Positions 8,233-16,499 of a DNA stretch of 64,000 bases are shown here, in pieces. The notes beneath the pieces were generated by a model. It was not told the origin of the DNA, did not search any database, and was given only the letters and a program-made list of their open reading frames with translations. The DNA is taken from positions 1 to 64,000 of the forward strand of contig CAYFLK010000011.1 in the NCBI GenBank assembly GCA_964344035.1, given 5' to 3'. The first letter of the stretch is position 1. Every line of letters starts with the position of its first letter. Both the position numbers and the translations under genes were made by a program. The DNA is from UBA1014 sp964344035 (GTDB taxonomy: Bacteria; SAR324; NAC60-12).

Positions 8233-10212
8233 TTATTCAATCAGGGTTGCTTCCAGGTCGCCGATCCAGTGGCTGAGGTTGTCGTTCCAGCTGGAAAGGT
8301 TGTCTCCGACGGAAATGTTGTCGGTGCGGGCGATGCTGCCGTTGTCGACCTGGATGAAGAACACCGGCTGCCGGTAGGGGCTTGCCTGGTTAGGTGCCTC
8401 GGTTGTGGTATTGTCGAGATCGTCCTTGAAGCGAAACGGCCCGTAACTGAGGTCCCCGTCCAGTCCGGGAGCGGACAGGTCCACCCGCACTCCCTGCAGG
8501 TCTGCATTGGTAACGTCTTCCACCCAGACAAGGTACGTCCCGTCGGCGACTGCCCCGCTATTGGTTGCCCAGACCTGCACTTCCGTGCCGTGCACGGTGA
8601 GGGTGTGGGTCCCGGACCCGGAGTCGCCGAGATCAAGGGCGGTGCCGAGTATCGCCCCGGAGGAGTTGTCGGCCAGCTTCAGGGTCCGCGAGGCGGAATC
8701 GATGCTATGGGCGTAATACAGGGTCCCCGTGCTCAATCCCGAGGGCAGGGTCCCGGACGAGGAAACCGAAACCGGGGTCCCGGTAGTTACCGAACTGAGG
8801 TCGGTTCCGGAAACAAAGGTCAAATCGTCGGTAGCCGCATCCACGCTGAACTCCGCGCGGTTGACCGCGGATGTGTCGATTTCAGTCAGCTCCGTGCCGT
8901 CCGCGAGCTGAATGGTGTCACCGGTTTCAACATATTTCTGGTAACTCGCGTTGCTGTAAACGTGGTAGCGCGTGCCGCGGCTTTCGTTATCGAAACTTGC
9001 GTTGTCCTCCTCAGAGTATGCCCATCCCGGGAAATAATAGGAGTGCAGGTCAGGGTCCGAACCGTCGGTCCAGGTGAGGGTGAAGCACATGGCGCTGTTG
9101 TCAATGCACGCGTCATAAGTCACTGAACCCATTGATACCTGTTTTGAACTGCCTTCGATGCTGATGATCACGACGAAGGAATTGCTTCCGTTGACCAGCG
9201 AGATGGTGGTGGGAGTGGTAAAATCGATGCGGTAGGTGACATTATCGGAATTCGTGCTGTACGCGGAAGGAAGGGCGGTGTCCGGGGTGATGTCGAGCGT
9301 GCTGGAGTTGGCGGTGTTTTTGACCACCATCGTAGAGATGATCTGGGTTACGTTGTCCTTCTTCGCCAGCGGCACCTCCACTACCAGGCTCCCGGAAGCA
9401 TTGGCGTAAGGAGAGGTGCCGAACTGGCTGACGCTCATGTTGTCGAAACTGATCCAGTCCAGATCAAGCATGTTCGGCGTCAGCTTGATGTCGAGAATTT
9501 CCTCGGAACTGGCGAGGAGGAATGTGTCGGTCGTTGAACTGAACCCGTTCAGGGTGACCTGGTACGAATATGACCCGTATTCCAGGTTGAGCGGGACGGT
9601 GTGAGTGGTGTTGTCACTGATAGTGATGTTGTCGCTGTAAACCTTGTTTCCGGAAAGGTCGCTGACGGCTAATGATCCCGTAGTCCCCGTCACCAGGCCG
9701 GCGCTGCTGACGCTGCCGATTTTCACCGTCACGGTGGAGAAGAAGGTTCCCCAGAAATCAACGACTACAGTTTTGACGCTTGTATCGTAATCCACGCTGA
9801 AAATTTCCGATTCCCCAAAACTCTCCGCTTCAATGTCTGCCGAGGCAAGGTCAGCCAGGGAATAGACCGCGGAAAAGAAATAGAGGCAGAGTTTGAGCTG
9901 GACCTCCAACGGAACCACCATTTCGACTTCATACGCACTCAAATCCAGCAGCGCGCGGTCGTAATCCGAAGATGAAGGTCCGTAATTCGTGGAACACTGG
10001 GCCGCGGGCCTGAGCACCACCAGCGCGGTTTTTGCTTCATCGAGGGTGATCCCGGTTTTTACGGCGGAACGCTCCCCGGAGTTGTTTCCGTCAACCCTCA
10101 TCCGCACATGGGCGGTCCCGCGTGTTTCCGGGTCGATATCCGCGCACGCGGAAAGCATAGTCAGCGCTGCCAGCAGGAACCCGAAGAATTTTGCTGCATG
10201 GCGCGCGTTCAT
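8233..10212 (-). CDS. Sequon-rich surface lipoprotein
   Basis: 659 aa. The signal peptide has lipobox LSAC (MNARHAAKFFGFLLAALTML then SAC). GAGGG lies 6 nt before the ATG, and the gene begins 6 nt after the FecR gene ends, so translation is probably coupled. No named domain is recognised. The sequence is rich in beta-strand-like Thr/Val/Ser segments. Thirteen of fourteen Asp-Asn pairs are followed by x-Ser/Thr, including four within the last ~35 residues. Codons vary in both lipoprotein genes (GAC AAC, GAC AAT, GAT AAT), so the pattern is at protein level. Probably an outer-membrane or surface protein functioning with its neighbours; role unknown. Confidence 0.8.
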   Translation of the reverse strand: MNARHAAKFFGFLLAALTMLSACADIDPETRGTAHVRMRVDGNNSGERSAVKTGITLDEAKTALVVLRPAAQCSTNYGPSSSDYDRALLDLSAYEVEMVVPLEVQLKLCLYFFSAVYSLADLASADIEAESFGESEIFSVDYDTSVKTVVVDFWGTFFSTVTVKIGSVSSAGLVTGTTGSLAVSDLSGNKVYSDNITISDNTTHTVPLNLEYGSYSYQVTLNGFSSTTDTFLLASSEEILDIKLTPNMLDLDWISFDNMSVSQFGTSPYANASGSLVVEVPLAKKDNVTQIISTMVVKNTANSSTLDITPDTALPSAYSTNSDNVTYRIDFTTPTTISLVNGSNSFVVIISIEGSSKQVSMGSVTYDACIDNSAMCFTLTWTDGSDPDLHSYYFPGWAYSEEDNASFDNESRGTRYHVYSNASYQKYVETGDTIQLADGTELTEIDTSAVNRAEFSVDAATDDLTFVSGTDLSSVTTGTPVSVSSSGTLPSGLSTGTLYYAHSIDSASRTLKLADNSSGAILGTALDLGDSGSGTHTLTVHGTEVQVWATNSGAVADGTYLVWVEDVTNADLQGVRVDLSAPGLDGDLSYGPFRFKDDLDNTTTEAPNQASPYRQPVFFIQVDNGSIARTDNISVGDNLSSWNDNLSHWIGDLEATLIE

Positions 10213-10218
10213 CTGCCC

Positions 10219-11334
10219 TCAGCGGTTGCGGATGTCGGTTTTCAGAATGAAGATCCGGTTCCGACTGAGATCGAGCGCCTCTTCAGCACGATCGATCAGT
10301 TCCTGAATCGTGTCGATTTCCTCAATCCTGTCGATAACCTCGGTTTCCTCTTCCTCCTCGATCGGAAGCGGGGCTGATGTTCCGCCGCTCTCGCGACTGC
10401 GCACCGCCTCCACCGGTTCCGCCGGTCCAAACTCAAGTTCCACGAACACGTCGGGGTCTTCCGCATCCATGATCTGTTGCTGCTGTTCCCGCGGCGTCTC
10501 AACCGGATCGGAGGGAACGGCGCCTTCCTTCACGCGTGAAACGGTGTTGCCGGGGATCACGATTTCATACTCCGGAAGTTCGGCGGATGCCATCGTCACT
10601 TCTCCGGAGAGGGTAAGCACGTTCGTCGAATCACCGGCGGTGGCGACCACGAATTCGGTGCCGCGTACCCCAACCAGCGCGGAAACCGTGCGCACTCGGA
10701 AGCGTTTCTTTTTGCGCACTTTCAACCCGCCCAGCTTGAACGCGCCGATTTTCGCACCAAGTTCCTTTTTTCCCGCGGGCGGGACCGGCGCGGAGGTTGG
10801 CGCGGATTTCCGCGGGAGGGTGTCAGCTTCCGTTTCACCAGGCGGACGCTCCTCTACCGGAATTTCTACTGCCTGCTGTTCCTCAGGAGTATCTTCGGGC
10901 GCCGCCGGTTCCGGAGCGGTGGGGACGACAAAATTCCCCTTTCCCACCAGCAGAGCCACCGCGCGCTGTTCCGCCGAAACGCCCTCCACCGCGAACAGCG
11001 CGTGTGAAAACAGTTCGATCTTCTCTTCATTGCGTGTGAGTGCGACCCGCACCCGCGTATCCGCGCCGGTGTGCAAACGATCACCCGCGTAAAGGTCGAG
11101 CTTTAATCCAGGTTGCCAAAGGATGCGGCTTTGACCCGCACGCATCAGCTTGAGTGCGCCTTTCTGCAGCCGCAGAATACCTTCCGCCGCATGAGCAACC
11201 CTGTATGCAGGCACGCAAAACACAAATACAGCGATGGCAAAACCGCATACTCGCATACAAATCGCAATTCCCGCGGGCAGTGCCCAATTCATATCGCTGT
11301 GACCCGCGTGGACCTCGTTTCGCGTTTTTTCCAT
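10219..11334 (-). CDS. FecR-domain protein, exported
   Basis: 371 aa. A hydrophobic signal segment (ICMRVCGFAIAVFVFCV) is followed by AHA and mature sequence. A FecR-like beta domain begins at GILRLQKGALKLMRAG, with the characteristic DRLHTGADTRVRVALTRN. A second signature, SALVGVRGTEFVVAT, follows a proline- and glutamate-rich linker. The C-terminal half is acidic. FecR domains typically sit in the periplasm in signalling or surface-scaffold proteins. No sigma factor or TonB receptor is adjacent, so this is not a classical Fec system. It is the first gene of the lipoprotein operon. An alternative start is Met15. Confidence 0.8.
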   Translation of the reverse strand: MEKTRNEVHAGHSDMNWALPAGIAICMRVCGFAIAVFVFCVPAYRVAHAAEGILRLQKGALKLMRAGQSRILWQPGLKLDLYAGDRLHTGADTRVRVALTRNEEKIELFSHALFAVEGVSAEQRAVALLVGKGNFVVPTAPEPAAPEDTPEEQQAVEIPVEERPPGETEADTLPRKSAPTSAPVPPAGKKELGAKIGAFKLGGLKVRKKKRFRVRTVSALVGVRGTEFVVATAGDSTNVLTLSGEVTMASAELPEYEIVIPGNTVSRVKEGAVPSDPVETPREQQQQIMDAEDPDVFVELEFGPAEPVEAVRSRESGGTSAPLPIEEEEETEVIDRIEEIDTIQELIDRAEEALDLSRNRIFILKTDIRNR

Positions 11335-11642
11335 TTCAATCCCAGGCTGGCGTCGTTGCGGCGTCTGCTGAATCGGCGGACGGGAATCTTTTCAGATTAT
11401 CATCCTAAACCTCTTGTGCGACATGTCAACCAGAATGGGAGGCAAGAATATCAATTATTATAAAATATTAAATTACAATTATTTCAATATTTTATATAAA
11501 TTATTATTGAAATGGTGAAAGATATGTGTTTGTATGCGGTAAAATGCGGTAAAAAAATATTTCACCTGCCGATCCCCTGAGGAGAAAAAACGACAGATTC
11601 ACAATCAGAGGAGGGAATACGGGAAGAATTTCAAGGCTGAAG
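11335..11642. other. AT-rich intergenic region upstream of the FecR operon
   Basis: Contains an AT-rich stretch at about 11455-11520 and a short direct repeat (TGCGGTAAAA, twice, near 11536-11554). It is a likely promoter region for the minus-strand FecR-lipoprotein genes. No confident -35/-10 pair was assigned and no gene was seen. Confidence 0.4.
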
Positions 11643-12242
11643 TTAGGACCCTTTTTCAATCAGGCTGAGCAGGTCTTCAAAGGGCTGCGCGCCCACCAGT
11701 CCGTACCCACCGCAGATGAAGGTGGGGATGCCGGTCACCCCGAGTTCCCGGGCCTCCGCCCAATCCCGGTCCACCACCTCGGCATAACTTGCGTTTTGAA
11801 AAACATCGCGCGCTTCCTCGGCGGGCAATCCGCATTCTTCAACGATGGACAGCAACACATCCAACTTGGCAAGGTTTGCTCCATCGACAAAATACGCCCG
11901 GTAGAGCTCCTGGTTAAACTTGTCTGAAAGGGGAGTGGTTTCCGCCCACTTGGCCAGTTCCTGTGCCTTGCGGCTGTTGTAGGTCATGTTTCGCCCGGGA
12001 TTGAACGGAAGTTCTTCCACCCGGGTCAGGGCTTTCATGCGCTGCGCGCCAGCTTTGAAGTCTATCCCGGTCCCCCGGAAAAGGTCTTCCAGGCTGCGTC
12101 CTTCCTCCGGAGTGTCAGGATGCAGTGGAAAGTAGCGCCAGCGCACCTCCACGGGGTGTTTTTTTTTCAAGCGTTCGACACGACCCGTGACGAGGTAACA
12201 CCACGGTCAGACAAAATCCGTAAAGATTTCGAGGATCGGCAT
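11643..12242 (-). CDS. DsbA-family thiol oxidoreductase, probable selenoprotein (U-P-W-C active site)
   Basis: A conventional reading gives a truncated 175-aa protein from a TTG at 12170. Reading upstream in the same frame gives ATG at 12240-12242, then MPILEIFTDFV, a TGA at 12207-12209, then PWCYLVTGRVERLKKK, continuing seamlessly. TGA thus occupies the first Cys of the CPWC redox motif (residue 12; Cys at 15). The full product is 199 aa, typical of the FrnE/DsbA-like family, with a cis-Pro loop GIPTF near the C-terminus. A hairpin at 12175-12193 with loop GGU begins its loop 21 nt after the TGA, matching the usual bacterial SECIS spacing. A nonsense mutation or sequencing error is the alternative. 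Confidence 0.8.
12175..12193 (-). promoter_or_regulatory. Candidate bacterial SECIS hairpin
   Basis: On the minus strand, TCG-T-CACG pairs with CGTG-T-CGA around a GGT loop: seven base pairs with one T-T mismatch. The loop starts 21 nt after the in-frame TGA and begins with G, as bacterial SECIS elements usually do. Confidence 0.55.
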
Positions 12243-12480
12243 ATCATTGTTCTTGTTAATGTTTTCAACATATTTATGGCGCGGCGCCTAAATCATGGGA
12301 CACTATAGCAAAATGCGAAAGCAAAATCATGAGACAAACGGCCAATTCCACTGATGGCGACGCCCATTACTGCGGCAAGAAAAATTGTAAGGAATCATAG
12401 CTTTGCAGCGAAAAACAAAGAACATGCAGACATGTTCGGCAGCAGCGGGCTAATCCGCGGAAAAGCGCGTGAAGGGACAA

Positions 12481-13563
12481 ATGAAACAGGAATACCATTT
12501 CTCAATCCGCGGCACGCGGTTTCTTGACCACGAAGCGAAGGCCGTTAGACCTTTACCGGACTGGGCGGAACCGCCTGGAAAGCTGGTGGAATTCTACAAA
12601 ATGATGGTGCTCACACGCACCTTCGACCAGAAGGCTGTTGCCCTGCAGCGGACCGGTCAGCTGGGCACCTATGCCTCGTCACTCGGCCAGGAAGCGCTTG
12701 GGGTGGCGATCGGTTTCGCGATGAAGGACACAGATGTATTTGCTCCCAACTACCGCGACCACGCGGCGCAAATCATCCGCGGTGTATCCATCACCGAACT
12801 GCTGCTCTTTTGGGGAGGAGACGAACGCGGAAGCGCCACAACAAAAGCCAGGGAGGATCTGCCCATCTGCGTCCCGGTAGCCACACAGTGCACACATGCC
12901 GCCGGAGTGGCGGGGGCAATCAAAATCAGGGGAGTAAAACGGGCGGTTGTCACAACCTGCGGAGACGGCGCCACGTCCCGGGGCGATTTCCTGGAATCGA
13001 TCAACCTGGCAGGGGCCTGGAAACTGCCGCTGGTCTTTGTCGTCAACAACAACCAGTGGGCCATCTCCGTACCCCGCGGCATCCAAAGCAGCGCGGAAAC
13101 GCTGGCGCAAAAAGCCATCGGCGCAGGCATACCCGGAGAGCAGGTGGACGGCAACGATGTTATTGCGCTGTATGAGGCATTGCGCGAAGCGCTGCAGAGA
13201 GCATACGCGGGCAAAGGCGCATCACTGATCGAGGCCCTTACCTACCGCCTGGGCGATCACACCACCGCTGACGATGCCGCCCGCTATCGCCCGGCTGAGG
13301 AACTCAACCGAGCATGGGAACGTGAACCGCTGAAACGCCTGCAAACATATCTTCATTCACGGGGCGCGTGGGACGAGGAGCAGGAAAAAGCGCTGCAAGA
13401 TGAATGTCAGGCGCGGGTGCAGGCAAGCGTCGACGAATACCTGGCAACTGAACCCGAAGCGGCCACCGCAATTTTTGGCTCGCTGCACGAAAACCTCCCG
13501 CACGCGCTTGAGGAACAGTATGAAAAGCTGGTCCGGAAATCCGGTCGGATTGGAGATGCATGA
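12481..13563 (+). CDS. pdhA: 2-oxo acid (pyruvate-type) dehydrogenase E1 component, alpha subunit
   Basis: 360 aa from an ATG preceded by AAGGGA; a GTG at 12469 is also in frame. TPP-binding motif: CGDGATSRGDF followed by the NNNQWAIS turn. The family-typical YRDHAAQIIRG and the LGDHTTADDA phosphorylation-loop-like segment are present. It decarboxylates a 2-oxo acid (pyruvate or branched-chain) with thiamine diphosphate. It is followed by the beta subunit and E2, so the genes form an E1alpha-E1beta-E2 operon. No E3 (lipoamide dehydrogenase) is in the window. Substrate cannot be decided from sequence alone. Confidence 0.9.
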   Translation: MKQEYHFSIRGTRFLDHEAKAVRPLPDWAEPPGKLVEFYKMMVLTRTFDQKAVALQRTGQLGTYASSLGQEALGVAIGFAMKDTDVFAPNYRDHAAQIIRGVSITELLLFWGGDERGSATTKAREDLPICVPVATQCTHAAGVAGAIKIRGVKRAVVTTCGDGATSRGDFLESINLAGAWKLPLVFVVNNNQWAISVPRGIQSSAETLAQKAIGAGIPGEQVDGNDVIALYEALREALQRAYAGKGASLIEALTYRLGDHTTADDAARYRPAEELNRAWEREPLKRLQTYLHSRGAWDEEQEKALQDECQARVQASVDEYLATEPEAATAIFGSLHENLPHALEEQYEKLVRKSGRIGDA

Positions 13564-13605
13564 GAGTTTTTACTTGCTATTGTATCGAAGGCCTTAGGTG
13601 TGCGT

Positions 13606-13652
13606 TCATCCCCTCACCCCGCCCCTCTCCCGGAGGAAAGGGGGATAAGAAT
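13606..13652. repeat. REP-like element fragment
   Basis: CCCCTCACCCCGCCCCTCTC then CCGGAGGAAAGGGGG forms an imperfect palindrome of the same kind as 8128-8208. It lies in the 180-nt gap between E1alpha and E1beta. Confidence 0.55.
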
Positions 13653-13743
13653 CAGCACTTACCGGAAGAGGAGGAGTTACAATTTCGCTTTGCGTTGATA
13701 TTGAAGTGAAATAGGATCTACGGAATCGAAGCATGAGGAAGCT

Positions 13744-14727
13744 ATGCTGGAGATGACCATGGTCGAAGCAATCAACCTCGCTTTACATCATGAAATGCGG
13801 GTTGACGAAAACGTGGTGGTGCTTGGTGAAGACGTGGGAATCAACGGCGGGGTTTTTCGCGCGACTGTTGGACTGTACGAAAAATTCGGTTACAAACGGG
13901 TGATGGACACCCCGCTCGCGGAAACCCTGATCGCCGGGCTGAGTGTCGGCATGGCGACCCAGGGGCTGCGCCCGGTGGCGGAAATCCAGTTCATGGGTTT
14001 CATCTATGCTACCATGGAGCACATGATCAGCCATGCGTCGCGCATGCGCAACCGCACCCGTGGGAGGCTTGCCTGCCCGATGGTGCTGCGTGCGCCTTAC
14101 GGTGGCGGCATCCACGCGCCAGAACACCACTCGGAAAGCACCGAAGCCATGTTTGCCCATATTCCGGGGCTGCGCGTGGTCATCCCCAGTTCTCCGGCAC
14201 GTGCTTACGGACTTTTGCTGGCGGCCATTCGCGACCCAGACCCGGTGGTTTTTCTTGAACCCAAACGAATCTACCGCGCAGTCAGCCAGTCCGTCGAAGA
14301 CAGCGGCGAGGCACTGCCGATGGATCTGTGTTTCACACTGCGCGAAGGCCGCGACCTGACACTGGTCGCCTGGGGGGCCATGATCCCGGAGGCAGTGGCG
14401 GCCGCTGATAAACTGGCGGAACAAGGCATCGACGTGGAAATAATTGACGTTGCCACCATTAAGCCTTTGGACATGGAGACCATCGTCCTGTCCGTTGCTA
14501 AAACCGGGCACTGCGTGATAGTGCACGAAGCCGCGCGGAGTTACGGCCCCGGCGCTGAAATCGCAGCGCAACTGGCCGAACGGTCTCTGCTGGATCTGCA
14601 GGCGCCGGTCGCCCGCGTGACCGGATACGACACGATCATGCCGTATCCACGCCTGGAGCATCTTTACATGCCCGGCAAGGACGATATCTTGGAAGCCTGT
14701 CTGAATGCCCTCAATTTTGCGGGCTGA
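13744..14727 (+). CDS. pdhB: 2-oxo acid dehydrogenase E1 component, beta subunit
   Basis: 327 aa with GAGGAAG directly upstream of the ATG. Family segments: VLGEDVGINGGVFRAT, RVMDTPLAETLIAGLSVGMA, PVAEIQFMGF, APYGGGIHAPEHHSES and FLEPKRIYR. The C-terminal transketolase-like domain includes EIIDVATIKPLDMETI and IVHEAARSYGPGAEIA. It forms the alpha2beta2 E1 heterotetramer with the product of the upstream gene. The stop lies 22 nt before the E2 start. Confidence 0.92.
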   Translation: MLEMTMVEAINLALHHEMRVDENVVVLGEDVGINGGVFRATVGLYEKFGYKRVMDTPLAETLIAGLSVGMATQGLRPVAEIQFMGFIYATMEHMISHASRMRNRTRGRLACPMVLRAPYGGGIHAPEHHSESTEAMFAHIPGLRVVIPSSPARAYGLLLAAIRDPDPVVFLEPKRIYRAVSQSVEDSGEALPMDLCFTLREGRDLTLVAWGAMIPEAVAAADKLAEQGIDVEIIDVATIKPLDMETIVLSVAKTGHCVIVHEAARSYGPGAEIAAQLAERSLLDLQAPVARVTGYDTIMPYPRLEHLYMPGKDDILEACLNALNFAG

Positions 14728-14749
14728 TGAACTTTATGCAGGAGTTGCC

Positions 14750-15868
14750 ATGAAATATTTCAAACTTCCGGACCTGGGCGAAGGACTGCAGGAAGCGGAA
14801 ATCGTTGAATGGCATGTGCGGGAAGGTGACACAGTCAAAACTGACCAACTGCTGGTTTCAGTGGAAACCGCCAAGGCGATTGTGCAGGTCCCATCTCCAA
14901 GAGATGGAACAGTTGTCCGTTTGTATGGCAAAGCGGGTGACATGCTCCACATCGGGGAACCGCTTGTGGAGTTTGCCGGACAGGAAGACGAGGATGCTGG
15001 CACGGTGGTCGGAGCCATAGAACAAGCAGAGAAAAAACACCCTGAAGACCATTTCATCATCGGCGCCCCGGAAAGCGGGAAACGCCGGCAGACAAAGGCC
15101 ACCCCGGCGGTGCGCGCATTGGCGAGGAAACTAATGCTTGAGCTGGATGCCGTCACCCCTTCGGGAAAAGACGGCCTGATAACCCGGGAGGATGTCGAAC
15201 AGGCAGCGAAACAGGTGACGGAAAGCGGTGACACGGAGCCACTGCGCAGCGTGCGCCGGACGATGGCCCGCAACATGGCCCGCGCACATGCGGAAGTCGC
15301 GGCGGTCTCACTGTATGAGGATGCGGACATCGAAGCCTGGGAACATAACGCAGACCCGACGATCAGGCTTGTACACGCTATCGCGTACGCCTGCACTTGC
15401 GAACCATCCCTGAACGTATGGTTTGACGTACAGCGCCTCGCCCGGCGGATGCAGGAAAAGGTGGATGTAGGGATAGCGGTTGATACCGAGGATGGACTGT
15501 TTGTGCCCGTGCTGCGCGATGTCGCAAACCGCACGCTCCAGGACCTCAGGGAAGGACTCAACCGGATGCGCGGGGACGTGGAAAAACGGACCATTCCTCC
15601 GGAAGAGATGCTGAACCCCAGCATCACGCTTTCAAATTTCGGCACCATGTCCGGACGTTACGCAAACACGGTCGTTGTCCCCCCAACAGTAGCAATCATC
15701 GGCGCGGGAGTCATCCGCGATCAGGTGGTGGCCGTTAACCGCCAGCCCGTGGTGCATCGCATCCTGCCCCTTTCTCTGACCTTCGATCACAGGGTTGTCA
15801 CCGGAGGCGAAGCCGCGCGCTTCATGGCGGCGATGATCGAGGACGTCGTCCGCTCCAGCATTGAGTGA
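14750..15868 (+). CDS. pdhC: Dihydrolipoamide acyltransferase (E2) of 2-oxo acid dehydrogenase complex
   Basis: 372 aa from the ATG with CAGGAG six nt upstream; a longer frame starts at 14705. One lipoyl domain (residues 1-75) has the lipoylated Lys42 in VETAKA. A peripheral subunit-binding domain (about 115-150, ATPAVRALARKL) follows, then the catalytic domain ending in FDHRVVTGGEAARF. The usual active site is HRxxDG; here the Asp is Thr while the His is kept. I recall this variant from other E2 proteins of similar short architecture. It transfers the acyl group from E1 to CoA. Confidence 0.9.
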   Translation: MKYFKLPDLGEGLQEAEIVEWHVREGDTVKTDQLLVSVETAKAIVQVPSPRDGTVVRLYGKAGDMLHIGEPLVEFAGQEDEDAGTVVGAIEQAEKKHPEDHFIIGAPESGKRRQTKATPAVRALARKLMLELDAVTPSGKDGLITREDVEQAAKQVTESGDTEPLRSVRRTMARNMARAHAEVAAVSLYEDADIEAWEHNADPTIRLVHAIAYACTCEPSLNVWFDVQRLARRMQEKVDVGIAVDTEDGLFVPVLRDVANRTLQDLREGLNRMRGDVEKRTIPPEEMLNPSITLSNFGTMSGRYANTVVVPPTVAIIGAGVIRDQVVAVNRQPVVHRILPLSLTFDHRVVTGGEAARFMAAMIEDVVRSSIE

Positions 15869-15958
15869 TCCGACCAGCATTGTCAAACATCTCGGTTGCT
15901 GTACAGGTGTCTGGGATGATTTCGATTTCAACAACGAAAAGTTTTCGACATATTGTCC

Positions 15959-16016
15959 CTGTCTGCGCCTGCCTGTCGCTTTCGCGAGGCAGACAGGTGC
16001 AACGCACAAGCAGGCA
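15959..16016. repeat. Palindromic dispersed repeat, copy 1
   Basis: Begins CTGTCTGCGCCTGCCTGTC and continues into a GCTTTCGCGAGGCAGACAGG arm, forming a hairpin, then TGCAACGCACAAGCAGGCA. It shares its framework with copy 2 at 16119. Confidence 0.7.
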
Positions 16017-16118
16017 AGAATGAAATTGGTTATGTTATGGATAAATGTTGTTTACATGGGTAAATCCCGTAACCTGGCGCACAATGTGATGGAAATGTTC
16101 AAAAACACACCCTCACCA

Positions 16119-16170
16119 CTGTCTGCGCCTGCTTGTCACGATTGCGACGCAGACAGGTGCGACGCACATG
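16119..16170. repeat. Palindromic dispersed repeat, copy 2
   Basis: Begins CTGTCTGCGCCTGCTTGTC and has the GCAGACAGGTGCGACGCACA tail. It is in the same orientation as copy 1, 160 bp further on. Confidence 0.7.
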
Positions 16171-16222
16171 GAGGTAACGCTAGGTGAGTGGTCATAATTG
16201 ATAATTACGTATAACGAAGATC

Positions 16223-16352
16223 CTGTAGGGGCAACCCACCGTGGTTGCCCTTAGCAGGGTGGTCAAAAGATGCCCGCCAGCCGCGCTACACTTGGCGCAT
16301 GCAGGCGTGCAGACACGTGATTTTGGGCAGACACAGAGGTCTGCCCCTACAG
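16223..16352. mobile_element. MITE-like element, ~130 bp with 11-bp terminal inverted repeats
   Basis: CTGTAGGGGCA at 16223-16233 and TGCCCCTACAG at 16342-16352 are perfect inverted ends. Each end is a copy of the GTAGGGGC(A) palindrome also seen in the tandem array at 2180-2279. There is no ORF inside and no obvious target-site duplication. Confidence 0.5.
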
Positions 16353-16499
16353 ATTGCTATAAAATAGCTTTGAAATTTTAAGAGGCTAAGCGGATATATT
16401 TTTTTGCAGAGAAATATGTTCCATGCGAAAATACCAAATGAGTTCAGTCGGACAGGGTTAAATATGTCCCCTCAATGCTGGTACAACTGGAGAACTGAA

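Larger units (their letters stand above)
15869..16499. other. 631-bp repeat-rich intergenic region
   Basis: No gene is supported. It contains two copies of a 50-60 bp palindromic repeat (15959-16016, 16119-16170) and a 130-bp element with 11-bp inverted ends (16223-16352). The open frame at 15861-16187 is built from the repeats. Confidence 0.7.

Noticed and set aside
10219..11334. Classical FecR anti-sigma regulator
   Set aside because: No sigma factor or TonB receptor is adjacent; the domain is in an exported protein ahead of lipoproteins.
12207..12209. TGA as a simple nonsense mutation (pseudogene)
   Set aside because: Not excluded, but the TGA sits exactly on a redox Cys, a SECIS-like hairpin follows at the right distance and the rest of the gene is intact.
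14734..15648. 304-codon minus-strand open frame
   Set aside because: Antisense to the E2 gene; Ser-rich composition typical of a shadow frame.
15861..16187. 108-codon open frame after E2
   Set aside because: Built from two palindromic repeat copies; no ribosome-binding site.
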